From contig VXNL01000096.1 in assembly GCA_009840635.1 (NCBI GenBank), forward strand, positions 1 to 51,262: a DNA stretch of 51,262 nucleotides, given 5' to 3'. Shown here in pieces: positions 1 to 8,881 of the stretch. The notes under the pieces are model-generated. The model did no database searches, was not told the origin of the DNA, and worked only from the letters and a program-made list of their open reading frames with translations. Position 1 is the first letter of the stretch. Each line of letters begins with the position of its first letter. Source of the DNA: Acidobacteriota bacterium (GTDB lineage Bacteria; Acidobacteriota; Vicinamibacteria; Marinacidobacterales; Marinacidobacteraceae). A program made the position numbers and the translations under genes.

Positions 1-40
1 ACGCCGGCTTCAGCCGGCACAGCCCGCCGCAGGCGGGCGG
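1..40 (+). repeat. Bipartite palindromic repeat (REP-like), forward copy
   Basis: Two consecutive hairpins are visible: GCCGGCTTCAGCCGGC at 3-18 and a CCCGCC/GGCGGG stem at about 23-38. The left edge lies at the window boundary, so the usual GGCTTGGAAC lead-in is only partly present. It pairs with an inverted copy at 111-158. Both lie beyond the stop of the minus-strand gene that ends at 197. Confidence 0.8.
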
Positions 41-110
41 CGACACGGACGTCATGCGCCGCGATGGCGCGGCTGCGCGGGCCAGCACACCCGGGGTAGC
101 GACGAACCGC

Positions 111-158
111 CCGCGGCCCTGCGGGCCGCTGTGCCGGCTGAAGCCGGCGTTCCAAGCC
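111..158 (-). repeat. Bipartite palindromic repeat (REP-like), inverted copy
   Basis: Inverted relative to the copy at 1-40. Stem 2 is GCGGCCCTGCGGGCCGC at 113-129, stem 1 is GCCGGCTGAAGCCGGC at 133-148, and the conserved edge TTCCAAGCC is at 150-158. It sits about 40 bp past the stop of the metallo-hydrolase gene, where it could act as a terminator or mRNA 3'-end stabiliser (inference). Confidence 0.8.
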
Positions 159-196
159 GTCCTCGCGACTCTCCTAGCCGGCGGTCCGCGGGTTCG

Positions 197-1165
197 CTAC
201 GGCAGCTCGCCGTTGAGTTCCATGTACACCCGGCGGAGCGCCATGCCGCGCTGACTCTCGCGGAGCGACCAGGTCTCGAGGTCCCCGAAGTCCGCCTGTT
301 CGTCGGCTTCCTCGGGGGTGAGGCCCATCTCGTGGAGCCGCGTGGACTCCGCGATCACCGTTGCGATCGCCTCGATCGCGACCTGCAGCTCGTCCCGGAG
401 CACCTCCGGGCTGTCCACGAAGCCATGTCCGGGGATGTTCACTTGGGCGCCGATCTCCTGGGCCCGCCGCAGCATCGCCACCCACTCCGTGGGGTAGGCG
501 GACCGCATCGCCGGATACACCCGGTGGAGGTAGGCCTCGGTCAGGAAGAGGACGCTCTCCTCCGGCAGGTGGACCACCAGGTCGCCGCCCGTGTGCGCCC
601 GGCCGAGGAACAGGATCTCGATCGCCCTTCCACCGAGCGTCAGGTCCAGGCGGTCGGAGATCACCGTCTCCGGGATCGGGATCTCGGGGATCCGCTCGTG
701 CATCCGCTCCATCGCCGCCACCGAGTTCTCGTGGACGATGTACTCGACTCCCTCCGGGAACGCGCCGTTGCCCGCGGTGTGGTCCCCGTGGTCGGAGCAG
801 ACCACCACGTGGGTGATCGGCTGGTCGGTGATCTTCCCGATCTCCTCGACCATCCGGGCGGTCTCCTCGAAGTTCCCCTGCCCGTCGGCGACCAGCACGC
901 CCTCGTCGGTCACCACGAACATGCTGACGGTGGTGAAGAGCTCCTCGCCGGCGGCCCGGAGCTGCTCGTAGGAATACACGCCGGGCGCCAGTTCCTGGAC
1001 CCGCGGAAAGTCCGCTTCCGTCAGGCCGCGCTGGAAGGGATCGGCGGTGCGCGCCGGAACCTCCGGCGCCGCGGGTTCGGGCTCCGGCGCGGGTGCCGGC
1101 TCCGGCGCGCCGCAGGCCGCGAGGCCCGCGGCGACGGCCAGGACGGTCAACAGATCACGCAACAT
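197..1165 (-). CDS. Metallo-beta-lactamase-fold hydrolase, predicted lipoprotein
   Basis: A 322-residue protein. I chose the ATG at 1165 because a GGAGGAGG ribosome site lies just upstream and the product then starts with a clean lipoprotein signal (hydrophobic stretch, lipobox LAAC, then a Pro/Glu/Ala linker). The body resembles MBL-fold hydrolases: a THVVV strand, a metal motif, LGRAHTGGD (third His region) and IPGHG (last His). The first metal motif, normally HxHxDH, reads SDHGDH, so the first His ligand is Ser. The position that is usually GD before the bridging Asp reads TE. Substrate is unknown. It is divergent from the S9 peptidase gene and probably membrane-anchored facing the periplasm. 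The fold assignment is fairly sure; whether it keeps a two-metal site is doubtful. Confidence 0.8.
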   Translation of the reverse strand: MLRDLLTVLAVAAGLAACGAPEPAPAPEPEPAAPEVPARTADPFQRGLTEADFPRVQELAPGVYSYEQLRAAGEELFTTVSMFVVTDEGVLVADGQGNFEETARMVEEIGKITDQPITHVVVCSDHGDHTAGNGAFPEGVEYIVHENSVAAMERMHERIPEIPIPETVISDRLDLTLGGRAIEILFLGRAHTGGDLVVHLPEESVLFLTEAYLHRVYPAMRSAYPTEWVAMLRRAQEIGAQVNIPGHGFVDSPEVLRDELQVAIEAIATVIAESTRLHEMGLTPEEADEQADFGDLETWSLRESQRGMALRRVYMELNGELP

Positions 1166-1274
1166 GTTCGCCTCCTCCAAGGCCACGGTGGCGGCCGGGG
1201 CAACGGATCGTATTCGCCCGCGATGGGCGCCCGGCGTACGATGGAGCGTTCCACAGCCGCCAAGGAGAAGCCCG

Positions 1275-3725
1275 ATGCGCTATCGCCCAGCTCTCGCCGC
1301 CCTCGTCCTCGCCCTCGCGGGATTCGCCACCGCCGCCGCCCAGGACGGCTACCAGATGCCGCCCGACAACATCGTGCGGATCGCGGAGGCGCCCCCGACG
1401 CCCGGGATCTCGGTGTCCCCCGACAAGGCCCACGCGGTGCTCACGCATCGCGAGAGCCTGATCCCGCTCGCCGAGCTGTCGCGGACCGAACTGCGGATCG
1501 CCGGCCTCCGGATCGACCCGGCCGCCAACGCGATGAGCCGCCGCCGGATGTTCCGGGGGCTCACGCTCAAGACGCTCGATGGCGGCGCCGAGACGGCGAT
1601 CACCGGCCTGCCGGATCCCCTGCGCGGCGACCACCTGAGCTGGGCGCCGGACGGCTCCCGTTTCGCCTTCACCCACACTGCGGATGACGGCGTGGAACTG
1701 TGGACGGTGGACGCCGGCAGCGGCGCGGCGACCCGCGTCACGTCCGGGGTGAACGCGATCTTCCGGAACACGCCGTTCCACTGGCTCAGCGACAGCGCGC
1801 ACCTCGCGGTGCGGATCGTGGACGCCGGCCGCGGCATGCCGCCCGAGGCTCCGGCGGTTCCCGAGACGCCGGTGATCCAGGAGACCACCGGACGCGTGGC
1901 GCCCGCCCGGACATACCAGGACCTGCTCACCAGTCCCCACGACAACGCGCTCTTCAGCTACTACGGCACCGCCCGCGCAGTCGTCGTGGACCTCTCCGGA
2001 GGCGCCACGGAGATCGCCGGCCCGGGGATCATCGACCGCTTCGCGCCGTCGCCGGACGCGAACTACCTGCTCGTCAGCACGGTCCACGAGCCGTTCTCGT
2101 GGCTCGTGCCGTATTCGCGGTTCCCCCACCGGATCGAGATCCGGGACCGCACCGGGGCGGTGGTGCGCGAGGTCGCCGACCTGCCGCTCCACGAGGAGAT
2201 CCCGATCGGCCGCGACTCGGCGCCCACCGGGCCCCGGTCCGTGGGCTGGCGCGGCGACCACGACGCCAGCCTGGTCTGGACGGAGGCCCGCGACGGCGGC
2301 GATCCGCACGCAGAGGCGTCGGTGCGCGACGTGCTGGTGCAGCTCTCCGCGCCGTTCGAGGGCGATCCCGAGGTGCTGCTCCAGGTGCCGCTGCGGATGA
2401 TGGGGGCGAGTTTCGGCGGCGGCCGCGGGGTGGCCATCACCCGCTGGTGGATCAACCGCGCCGAGCAGGTCTGGGCCATCCCGGCCGCCGGGGACGGCGA
2501 GCCCACGCTGGCCTTCGATACCTCCTACGAGGACCGCTACGCCGCGCCGGGGACGCCGCTGACCACCCGGAACGAGCGGGGAGCGCGGGTGCTCCTCACC
2601 TCGGCGGACGGCTCGAAGGCGTACCTGACCGCGGAGGGCGCGTCGCCGCAGGGCAACCGGCCCTTCGTGGACGAGTGGGACCTCGCGACGGGCGAGACCC
2701 GGCGCCTCTTCCAGTCGGACGCCGACTCCTACGAGACCCCGCTGGCGCTTCTCGATCCGGAGGCCGGGCTGCTCCTCACCCGGAAAGAGACCCGGACCAC
2801 GCCTCCCAACTACTACGTCCGCGACCTCGGAAACGGCGGCGAGGCGAGCGCCATCACCGACATCGCCCACCCGTACCCCGCGCTCGAGGGGGCGGGCCGC
2901 GAACTCATCCGCTACCAGCGCAGCGACGGCATCGAGCTGAACGCCCTGCTCCACACCCCGCCGGGCTACGACCAGGCCTCGGACGGACGCCTGCCGTTGA
3001 TCGTCTGGGCCTATCCGCGCGAGTACAAGAGCGCCGCGGCCGCCGCCCAGGTCCGGGATTCACCGCAGCGGTTCAGCTTCATCAGTTGGGGCTCCGCGCT
3101 CTACTGGCTCACCCAGGGATACGCCGTCATGGAGAACGCCACGATGCCGATCATCGGCGAGGGCGACGAAGAGCCGAACGACAGCTACGTCGAGCAGCTC
3201 GTCGCGAGCGGCCAGGCGGCGGTGGACGAGGCGGTCCGGCGCGGGGTCGCCGACCCGGAGCGGACCGCGATCGCCGGCCACTCCTACGGCGCGTTCATGA
3301 CCGCGAACCTGCTGGCGCACTCGGACATCTTCCGGGCGGGAATCGCCCGGAGCGGCGCCTTCAACCGCAGCCTGACCCCCTTCGGGTTCCAGAGCGAGCC
3401 GCGGACCTTCTGGGAGGCCCCGGAGATCTATTTCCGGATGTCCCCGTTCATGCACGCCGACCAGGTCAACGAGCCGATCCTGCTGATCCACGGCATCGTG
3501 GACAACAACTCGGGCACCTTTCCGGTGCAGAGCCGTCGCTTCTACCACGCGCTGAAGGGCCACGGGGCGATCGCCCGGCTGGTGATGCTTCCCCACGAGA
3601 GCCACGGGTACGTGGCCCGTGAGTCGGTGATGCACACCCTCTGGGAGCAGCACCAGTGGCTCGAGCGGCATGTCAAGCTGGCCGCGCCGCGGATGGAGAC
3701 GACCCAGCAGATGCCTGGCCGGTAG
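1275..3725 (+). CDS. S9-family prolyl oligopeptidase-like peptidase, secreted
   Basis: An 816-residue serine peptidase with an N-terminal signal peptide (MRYRPALAALVLALAGFATAAAQ). The ATG at 1275 is preceded by AAGGAG, whereas the longer open frame upstream lacks signal-like sequence. The N-terminal two thirds look like a beta-propeller (SPDxxxx and WAPDGSRFAF blades). The C-terminal third is an alpha/beta-hydrolase with a catalytic triad: Ser670 in GHSYGAF, Asp743 in HGIVDNNSG and His777 in HESHGY. The DNN and HESHGY context and the FPVQS segment resemble the S9C/glutamyl endopeptidase branch rather than classical DPP-IV. It probably degrades peptides in the periplasm. It is followed by a strong intrinsic terminator, so it is likely transcribed alone. 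Confidence 0.9.
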   Translation: MRYRPALAALVLALAGFATAAAQDGYQMPPDNIVRIAEAPPTPGISVSPDKAHAVLTHRESLIPLAELSRTELRIAGLRIDPAANAMSRRRMFRGLTLKTLDGGAETAITGLPDPLRGDHLSWAPDGSRFAFTHTADDGVELWTVDAGSGAATRVTSGVNAIFRNTPFHWLSDSAHLAVRIVDAGRGMPPEAPAVPETPVIQETTGRVAPARTYQDLLTSPHDNALFSYYGTARAVVVDLSGGATEIAGPGIIDRFAPSPDANYLLVSTVHEPFSWLVPYSRFPHRIEIRDRTGAVVREVADLPLHEEIPIGRDSAPTGPRSVGWRGDHDASLVWTEARDGGDPHAEASVRDVLVQLSAPFEGDPEVLLQVPLRMMGASFGGGRGVAITRWWINRAEQVWAIPAAGDGEPTLAFDTSYEDRYAAPGTPLTTRNERGARVLLTSADGSKAYLTAEGASPQGNRPFVDEWDLATGETRRLFQSDADSYETPLALLDPEAGLLLTRKETRTTPPNYYVRDLGNGGEASAITDIAHPYPALEGAGRELIRYQRSDGIELNALLHTPPGYDQASDGRLPLIVWAYPREYKSAAAAAQVRDSPQRFSFISWGSALYWLTQGYAVMENATMPIIGEGDEEPNDSYVEQLVASGQAAVDEAVRRGVADPERTAIAGHSYGAFMTANLLAHSDIFRAGIARSGAFNRSLTPFGFQSEPRTFWEAPEIYFRMSPFMHADQVNEPILLIHGIVDNNSGTFPVQSRRFYHALKGHGAIARLVMLPHESHGYVARESVMHTLWEQHQWLERHVKLAAPRMETTQQMPGR

Positions 3726-3736
3726 GGAGCCCACGG

Positions 3737-3772
3737 ACTCCGGGCGCCGCGAGCGGGGGCGCCCGGAGTTTT
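3737..3772 (+). terminator. Rho-independent terminator of the S9 peptidase gene
   Basis: A perfect 12-bp stem (ACTCCGGGCGCC at 3737-3748 pairing with GGCGCCCGGAGT at 3758-3769) with a 9-nt loop, followed by TTTT. It starts 12 nt after the stop codon at 3725. This is the clearest intrinsic terminator in the window. Confidence 0.85.
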
Positions 3773-3818
3773 CCCCCACGGGGAACACACCGTTCAAGCA
3801 GGCGTCGTCGGCTCTCCG

Positions 3819-3824
3819 TACACT
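3819..3824 (+). promoter_or_regulatory. -10-like hexamer TACACT before phoD
   Basis: TACACT ends 7 nt before the ATG at 3832 and there is no Shine-Dalgarno sequence, which fits a leaderless transcript. No convincing -35 box is seen. Confidence 0.45.
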
Positions 3825-3831
3825 CGCCACC

Positions 3832-5394
3832 ATGACCATGAACCGCCGGCTCTTTCTCGGAACCTCCGCGCGGGCGGGACTCGTCCTGCCGTTTGCCCGC
3901 GCGCTGCCCGTCCTCGGACAGGAACAGGTCTTCGCCCATGGCGTGGCGAGCGGGGACCCGCTGGCGGACCGGGTGCTGCTCTGGACCCGGGTCTCGGGAT
4001 CGTCCGACGACCGCGTCGCGGTCCGCTGGCAGGTGGCGCGCGATCCCGGGATGCAGGAAGTCGTCGCGGAAGGGGAAGGAACCACCGGACCCGGGCGCGA
4101 CTACACCTTCAAGGCCACCGCTCCCGGACTGCAGCCGGGGACGACCTACCACTACCGGTTCGAGGCGCTCGGCGAGCGGTCCCCGGTCGGCCGGACGAAG
4201 ACCCTTCCCCGCAGCACCGACCACGTCCGGCTCGCGTTCGTCTCCTGTTCCAACCTCCCCTTCGGCTACTTCAACGTGTACCGGCGGATCGCGGAGCGGG
4301 ACGACCTGGACGCGGTGCTCCACCTCGGGGACTACCTCTACGAGTACCCGAACCGCGGCTACGGCGACGGCACCCGGTTCGGGCACGCGCCGCGGCCGGA
4401 CAAGGAAATCACCACGCTGTCCGACTACCGGACCCGGCACGCGCAGTACAAGTCGGATGCCGACCTCCAGGAAGTCCATCGCCTCCATCCCTTCGTGTGC
4501 GTCTGGGACGACCACGAGATCACGAACAACGCCTACACCGACGGCGCGCAGAACCATCAGATCGAGGACGAGGAGGGCGACTGGTTCGTGCGTCGCACGG
4601 CAGCCGTCAAGGCCTATTTCGAGTGGATGCCGATCCGGGAGCCCGAACCCTGGCCGAGCCAGCGCACCTACCGGACTTTCCGCTTCGGGAAGCTCCTCGA
4701 CCTCATCATGCTGGACACGCGGCTGATCGGGCGCTCCCGCCAGGCCGAGTGGGGGGACGTGGAGGGCATGCGGCACCCCGACCGGACGCTCCTCGGCGAC
4801 CGGCAGGAGCGCTGGCTCTACGGCGAACTCGCCGCCGCGAAGGCGGCCGGGATGCGGTGGCCGGTGCTCGGGCAGCAGGTGATGATGGGGCCGATGCTGG
4901 ACGCCGACGGCAACCCCCAGAACCCGGACCAGTGGGACGGCTACGAGGCGAGCCGCGACCGGCTCTTCGACTTCCTCGAGAGCGAGCGGATCGGGAACCT
5001 GGTGGTGCTGACCGGCGACGTGCACCAGTCGTGGGGGATGGACGTGCCGCGGAATCCGCTGGCCGGGTACGACCCGGACACCGGCGCAGGATCCTACGGG
5101 GTGGACTTCGTGACCACCGCGGTCTCCTCACCCAGTTCGAAATTGCGCCGGCTGGGAACCGAGGAGGCCGTCGCCGCCGAGGTGGCGGAGGAGCTCGCCG
5201 CCAACCCGCACAAGAAGTTCGGGGAGGCGTTCCACCGCGGCTACTGCGTCCTCGACCTCAAGCCGGATCGGATCCAGAACGACTGGTTCTTCGTCCCGAC
5301 CGTCGAGGAGAAGACAGGCGAGCAGCACTGGGCGGCCGGAATCCGGGTGGCGTCCGGAACCCAGCACGGGGTGCGTGCGGACGGCCCGGCGTAG
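3832..5394 (+). CDS. phoD: Alkaline phosphatase D family phosphoesterase (PhoD), Tat-exported
   Basis: A 520-residue PhoD-type phosphodiesterase/phosphomonoesterase that releases phosphate from organic phosphates outside the cytoplasm. The N-terminus carries a Tat-like signal (NRRLFLGTSARAG, then a hydrophobic stretch and ALPVLGQEQ). An N-terminal PhoD beta domain follows (FAHGVASGDPLADRVLLWTR). The calcineurin-like core has SCSN, LHLGDYLYEY, WDDHEITNN and VLTGDVHQSW, the metal-binding positions of PhoD. Length is normal for the family. The ATG at 3832 lies 7 nt after a TACACT hexamer; a second ATG at 3838 would give the same mature protein. It is flanked by the S9 terminator upstream and a GGCT-like gene 33 bp downstream. 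Confidence 0.9.
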   Translation: MTMNRRLFLGTSARAGLVLPFARALPVLGQEQVFAHGVASGDPLADRVLLWTRVSGSSDDRVAVRWQVARDPGMQEVVAEGEGTTGPGRDYTFKATAPGLQPGTTYHYRFEALGERSPVGRTKTLPRSTDHVRLAFVSCSNLPFGYFNVYRRIAERDDLDAVLHLGDYLYEYPNRGYGDGTRFGHAPRPDKEITTLSDYRTRHAQYKSDADLQEVHRLHPFVCVWDDHEITNNAYTDGAQNHQIEDEEGDWFVRRTAAVKAYFEWMPIREPEPWPSQRTYRTFRFGKLLDLIMLDTRLIGRSRQAEWGDVEGMRHPDRTLLGDRQERWLYGELAAAKAAGMRWPVLGQQVMMGPMLDADGNPQNPDQWDGYEASRDRLFDFLESERIGNLVVLTGDVHQSWGMDVPRNPLAGYDPDTGAGSYGVDFVTTAVSSPSSKLRRLGTEEAVAAEVAEELAANPHKKFGEAFHRGYCVLDLKPDRIQNDWFFVPTVEEKTGEQHWAAGIRVASGTQHGVRADGPA

Positions 5395-5427
5395 GCGGCG
5401 CCATCCAACCGGGCGACGCCGGAACGC

Positions 5428-5964
5428 TTGCAGTACTTCGCGTACGGCTCGAACCTCCTGACGCGGCGTCTCCGGGACCCGGCCCGCGCCCCTTCGGCCG
5501 TCGCCCTCGGAGTCGCTTCGGCTCCCGGCTTCGTCATGCGGTTCCACAAGATCGGAACCGACGGCTCCGGCAAGTGCACGCTCATCCCGACCGGCGACGA
5601 TGCGGACGCCGTGTATGGAGTCCTCTACGAGTTCGCGGATTCCGATCTCGCCGGGCTGGACCGGGAGGAGGGCGTGCACCTCGGCGGCTACGCCCGCCAT
5701 TCGCTGCGGCTGCGGCTCCCGAACGGCGACACCGCCGAAGCCATGACCTACATCGCCGGTGAGCCGTACATCGACTCGGCCTGTCTCCCCTTCGACTGGT
5801 ATCGGGATCTCGTCGTGGCGGGAGCCCGGGAGCACCGCCTGCCGACCGCGTACATCCGGGAACTGGAGCAGACCCCGGCAGTGTCCGACCCGGACGCCGC
5901 GCGGGCGGCGTCAGCGCGGAGACTGGTGGAAAAGCCCTTCCCTACTCCGCCCGTCGCACGCTGA
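5428..5964 (+). CDS. Gamma-glutamylcyclotransferase-like (AIG2/GGCT fold) protein
   Basis: A 178-residue protein starting at a TTG, since no ATG or GTG keeps the conserved first strand. It begins QYFAYGSNL, the signature of the GGCT/AIG2 fold, followed by a VYGVLYEF strand and LDREEG, which carries the acidic residue expected to act as general base. The family cyclises gamma-glutamyl amino acids to 5-oxoproline; the actual substrate here is unknown. The C-terminal 60 residues extend beyond the minimal fold. Its 3' end overlaps the convergent cyclophilin gene by 23 bp (5942-5964), an antisense overlap of coding regions. It follows phoD closely and may be co-transcribed with it. Confidence 0.8.
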   Translation: MQYFAYGSNLLTRRLRDPARAPSAVALGVASAPGFVMRFHKIGTDGSGKCTLIPTGDDADAVYGVLYEFADSDLAGLDREEGVHLGGYARHSLRLRLPNGDTAEAMTYIAGEPYIDSACLPFDWYRDLVVAGAREHRLPTAYIRELEQTPAVSDPDAARAASARRLVEKPFPTPPVAR

Positions 5965-6622
5965 CGATCGGCACGGGCTCGTTCAGGATCTGCCCCTGGA
6001 CGACCTCACTGGCCGCGGGCGCGTCGGTCGGCAGCCGGTGGATCTCGTCGAGCACCTCCATGCCCCGGACCACCCGCCCGAAGGTCGCGTAGCCGAAGCC
6101 GTCCCGCGTCGGGTCGCCGGCGCCGGTGTCCAGCACGAAGTTGTCACCGACGTTGAAGAAGATCTCGGTGTTGGCGGTGCCGGGTTCGTTCCGCGCGTAG
6201 GCCAGCGTGCCCCGTTCGTTGCGGATCCCGGTGTCCTGCGTCAGCTCGTGCGGGACGGGCGGGAACGGCGGCTCCGCCTCGGCCTCCCCGCCGTCCCGGA
6301 CCAGCATCGGCAGGCTGCGCATCCCGCCCTGCACGACGTCATGCGCGTCTCCCGCCGCCGTGTGGGTGGCGCGGTAGAACGTCGCCGCGCCGTCGTAGTG
6401 GCCGCCGTCCACGTAGCGCAGGAAGTGCGGGACCGAGAGCGGCGCCCGCTCGGGGTAGAGCTCCACCTCGATCTCGCCGAGCGTGGTCTCGATGACCACG
6501 TTCACGGTCGCTTCGGCGGCCTCGTCGGGCGCCGCCTCCGCCGGTTCCTCGGGGGCGTTCGCGCCGCATCCGGCGAGGAAAGCAACGAGCAGGACAACTG
6601 GGAACGCGGTGGTCTTCGACAT
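5942..6622 (-). CDS. Cyclophilin-type peptidyl-prolyl isomerase, lipoprotein
   Basis: A 226-residue protein. The ATG at 6622 gives a lipoprotein signal (SKTTAFPVVLLVAFLAGC) and has GGAG upstream; the longer open frame has no signal character. After an acidic Ala/Glu linker the cyclophilin fold begins (VVIETTLGEIEVELYPERAP) and continues through DGGHYDG, DVVQGGM, GTANTEIFFNVGDN and FGYATFGRVVRGMEVLDEI, which align with the usual FxRxxxxFxxQGG, GSQFFI and FGxV motifs. It is a divergent cyclophilin, so catalytic efficiency is uncertain. It is likely a periplasmic folding helper. It is divergent from the first DUF5916 gene, with only 73 bp between starts. Confidence 0.85.
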   Translation of the reverse strand: MSKTTAFPVVLLVAFLAGCGANAPEEPAEAAPDEAAEATVNVVIETTLGEIEVELYPERAPLSVPHFLRYVDGGHYDGAATFYRATHTAAGDAHDVVQGGMRSLPMLVRDGGEAEAEPPFPPVPHELTQDTGIRNERGTLAYARNEPGTANTEIFFNVGDNFVLDTGAGDPTRDGFGYATFGRVVRGMEVLDEIHRLPTDAPAASEVVQGQILNEPVPIVSVRRAE

Positions 6623-6695
6623 GGCGGACTCCGGAGACGGGCTCCGGAACGGAGAATACCGGGCGACGCCCGAGTTGGGCGGACGCGAGAACGCA

Positions 6696-8876
6696 TTGAA
6701 GAAACCCCCCGTGCTCGCTTGCCGCATCGCCCTGACTGCCCTCTGCGTCGCATCCCCGGGAGCGGCCCAGGACCCCGAAGCGCGGGCCGTCCGCATCGAG
6801 ACCCCGCCCCGCGTGGACGGCGTGCTCGACGAGCCGTTCTGGGCCGCGATCCCACCGGTCACCGGTTTCAAACAGCGCGATCCGGTGGACGGCGCACCCG
6901 CCAGCGAGCGGACGGAGGTCCGGATCGCCTACGACCGCGACAACCTCTACTTCGGGTTCAAGCTGTTCGATTCCGAGCCCGACCGCATCCTGCGCAACAT
7001 CCTCGACCGCGGCGGCCGGATCAGCAAGGACGACCGGATCGTCGTCGCCCTCGACACCTACCTCGACCGCCGGAACGGCTACATCTTCGAGATCGGCTCG
7101 CTCGGCACCCAGGACGACGCGCTGTTCACCGACGAAAGCCTGGAGCGCCCCGACTGGAACTGGGATGGCGTCTTCACCACCGAGACCACCGTGAACGCCG
7201 AGGGCTGGGTGCTCGAGATGGCGATCCCCTTCACCACCATCCGCTTCGCCGACGTGGAGGAGCCGGTGATGGGGATCGCCATCCAGCGATCCATCCGGCG
7301 GAAGAACGAGAACGTCTACTGGCCCCACATCGGCCAGGACTTCGTGGGGGGCATCGCCCAGGCGTCCCAATACGCGACGCTCACCGGCCTGAAGGACGTC
7401 CGCCGCGGCCACCGCCTCGAGGTGAAGCCCTACGCCTCCCTCGGCGGCCAGCAGCTCGCCGGCGAGCCCGACCTCGAGCGCCAGTCGAAGGCCGGTCTCG
7501 ATCTCAAGTACGGCGTGACCTCCAACCTCACGCTCGATCTCACCTGGAACACCGACTTCGCCCAGGTGGAGACCGACAACGTCCAGATCAACCTCACCCG
7601 GTTCGACCTCTTCTTCCCGGAGAAGCGGGAGTTCTTCCTCGAACGGGCGGGGCTCTTCGAGTTCGGGACAACACGGGAAACCGAGGTGTTCTTCAGCCGC
7701 CGGGTGGGCCTCGACGGCGACATCCAGGGTGGCGCCCGCCTCACGGGGCAGGCGGGGCCGCTCTCCGTCGGGGCGCTCGCCCTGCGAACCGGGGGGACGC
7801 CGGACTCCGGCTCGGCCACCGGCGGCAGCGGAGTTCCGGCGGCCTGGAACTCGGTCCTCCGCCTGCAGGCGAACCTCCGGGAGCGCACCACGGCCGGGGT
7901 GATCGCCACGAGCCTCGACCGCGCCGGCGGGAGTTCGAACCGGGTGGCCGGAGCCGACTTCCACACGAGGTTCTGGACCAGTTCGTCCTTCCGGGTCTGG
8001 GGGGCGCGACTCTGGGACTCCGTGACGGACGGATCGGGCCCCGGGAAACAGGCTGCCCGCGCCGAACTCGACCTGGAGAACGATCGTTACGCGCTTTCGG
8101 TGGACCGGGTCCACGTCGGCAGGGACTTCGATCCCGCGCTGGGATTCGTCCGCCGGCGCGACATGGACGAGTGGCAGCTCTGGGGCGGGTTCCGGCCCCG
8201 CTTCGAGCGAAGCGGCTGGGCGCGCCGGTTCTCGGTGTGGGGAGGCGGCGTCCGCACCCTCGGGACCGGCGGGGAGCTCCAGTCGGAACGCCTCTCCTCG
8301 AACGCGGACTTCCTGTTCGAGTCCGGCGAACGGGTTTCGCTCGTGGTGGACGACCGCTTCGAGCGCCTCCACGGGCCGGCTTCGATCAGCGGGCGCGCCC
8401 TCCCGCCCGGGGACTACAGCTTCCGTTTCTGGGAGGCCTACGCCAGCACCAACGAGAGCAGAATGTTCTCGATTTCGCTCGAAGGGTCGCGGGGCGATTT
8501 CTGGAGCGGCCGCCGCACCCGCTACGGCGGCCGCGGGGTCGTCAAGACCGGGCGGCACCTCACCGTCGGACTCCGGCTTGCCCGTAACGACGTTTCGCTG
8601 CCGGTGGCCAGCGGCGACTTCACGACCACGCTGATCGCGGTGGATCTCGTGGGCGCCGTCAGCCGCAAGCTCTTCGCCGCCGCGCTCGTGCAGTGGGACA
8701 ACCTGTCCCACGAACTCCAGGCGAACATCCGGATCGACTGGATCCATACCCCGGGGAGCGACCTCTTCCTCGTGCTCGACACCGGCTACATCACCGATGA
8801 CAACCTGGATCCGAGATTCGACCCCTGGACCCGCCGGACCGCGGTCGCGAAGCTGACCTGGCTGAAGGCGTTCTGA
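6696..8876 (+). CDS. DUF5916 protein with N-terminal CBM9-like domain, copy A
   Basis: A 726-residue exported protein. I place the start at the TTG (6696) because it gives a signal peptide (KKPPVLACRIALTALCVASPGAAQ); an in-frame ATG at 6621 would bury the signal. Residues about 30-210 resemble a CBM9-like beta-sandwich (VDGVLDEPFWAAIPPV, EVRIAYDRDNLYFGFKLFDSEPDRI, WNWDGVFTTET). The rest is the DUF5916 region (WNTDFAQVETDNVQINLTRF, FFPEKREFFLERAGLFEF), ending in AKLTWLKAF. The C-terminal Phe and alternating pattern suggest an outer-membrane barrel (inference). Function is unknown; these proteins often accompany secreted hydrolases. A close paralogue lies at 9992-12160, and the last 24 bp before the stop recur downstream of hicAB. 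Confidence 0.85.
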   Translation: MKKPPVLACRIALTALCVASPGAAQDPEARAVRIETPPRVDGVLDEPFWAAIPPVTGFKQRDPVDGAPASERTEVRIAYDRDNLYFGFKLFDSEPDRILRNILDRGGRISKDDRIVVALDTYLDRRNGYIFEIGSLGTQDDALFTDESLERPDWNWDGVFTTETTVNAEGWVLEMAIPFTTIRFADVEEPVMGIAIQRSIRRKNENVYWPHIGQDFVGGIAQASQYATLTGLKDVRRGHRLEVKPYASLGGQQLAGEPDLERQSKAGLDLKYGVTSNLTLDLTWNTDFAQVETDNVQINLTRFDLFFPEKREFFLERAGLFEFGTTRETEVFFSRRVGLDGDIQGGARLTGQAGPLSVGALALRTGGTPDSGSATGGSGVPAAWNSVLRLQANLRERTTAGVIATSLDRAGGSSNRVAGADFHTRFWTSSSFRVWGARLWDSVTDGSGPGKQAARAELDLENDRYALSVDRVHVGRDFDPALGFVRRRDMDEWQLWGGFRPRFERSGWARRFSVWGGGVRTLGTGGELQSERLSSNADFLFESGERVSLVVDDRFERLHGPASISGRALPPGDYSFRFWEAYASTNESRMFSISLEGSRGDFWSGRRTRYGGRGVVKTGRHLTVGLRLARNDVSLPVASGDFTTTLIAVDLVGAVSRKLFAAALVQWDNLSHELQANIRIDWIHTPGSDLFLVLDTGYITDDNLDPRFDPWTRRTAVAKLTWLKAF
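8852..8875 (+). repeat. 24-bp direct repeat, left copy (end of DUF5916 copy A)
   Basis: Runs GCTGACC...GTTCTG and encodes the last residues LTWLKAF plus part of the stop. An identical 24-bp copy lies at 9548-9571 in non-coding DNA after hicB, and a third copy closes the second DUF5916 gene at 12136-12159. The two outer copies bracket hicAB. Confidence 0.85.
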
Positions 8877-8881
8877 GCCAG

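Noticed and set aside
1155..2954. Long minus-strand open frame (599 codons) across the S9 peptidase gene
   Set aside because: It is the antisense of a well-supported gene. The translation is Arg/Gly/Val-rich low-complexity with no motifs, as expected by chance in GC-rich DNA.
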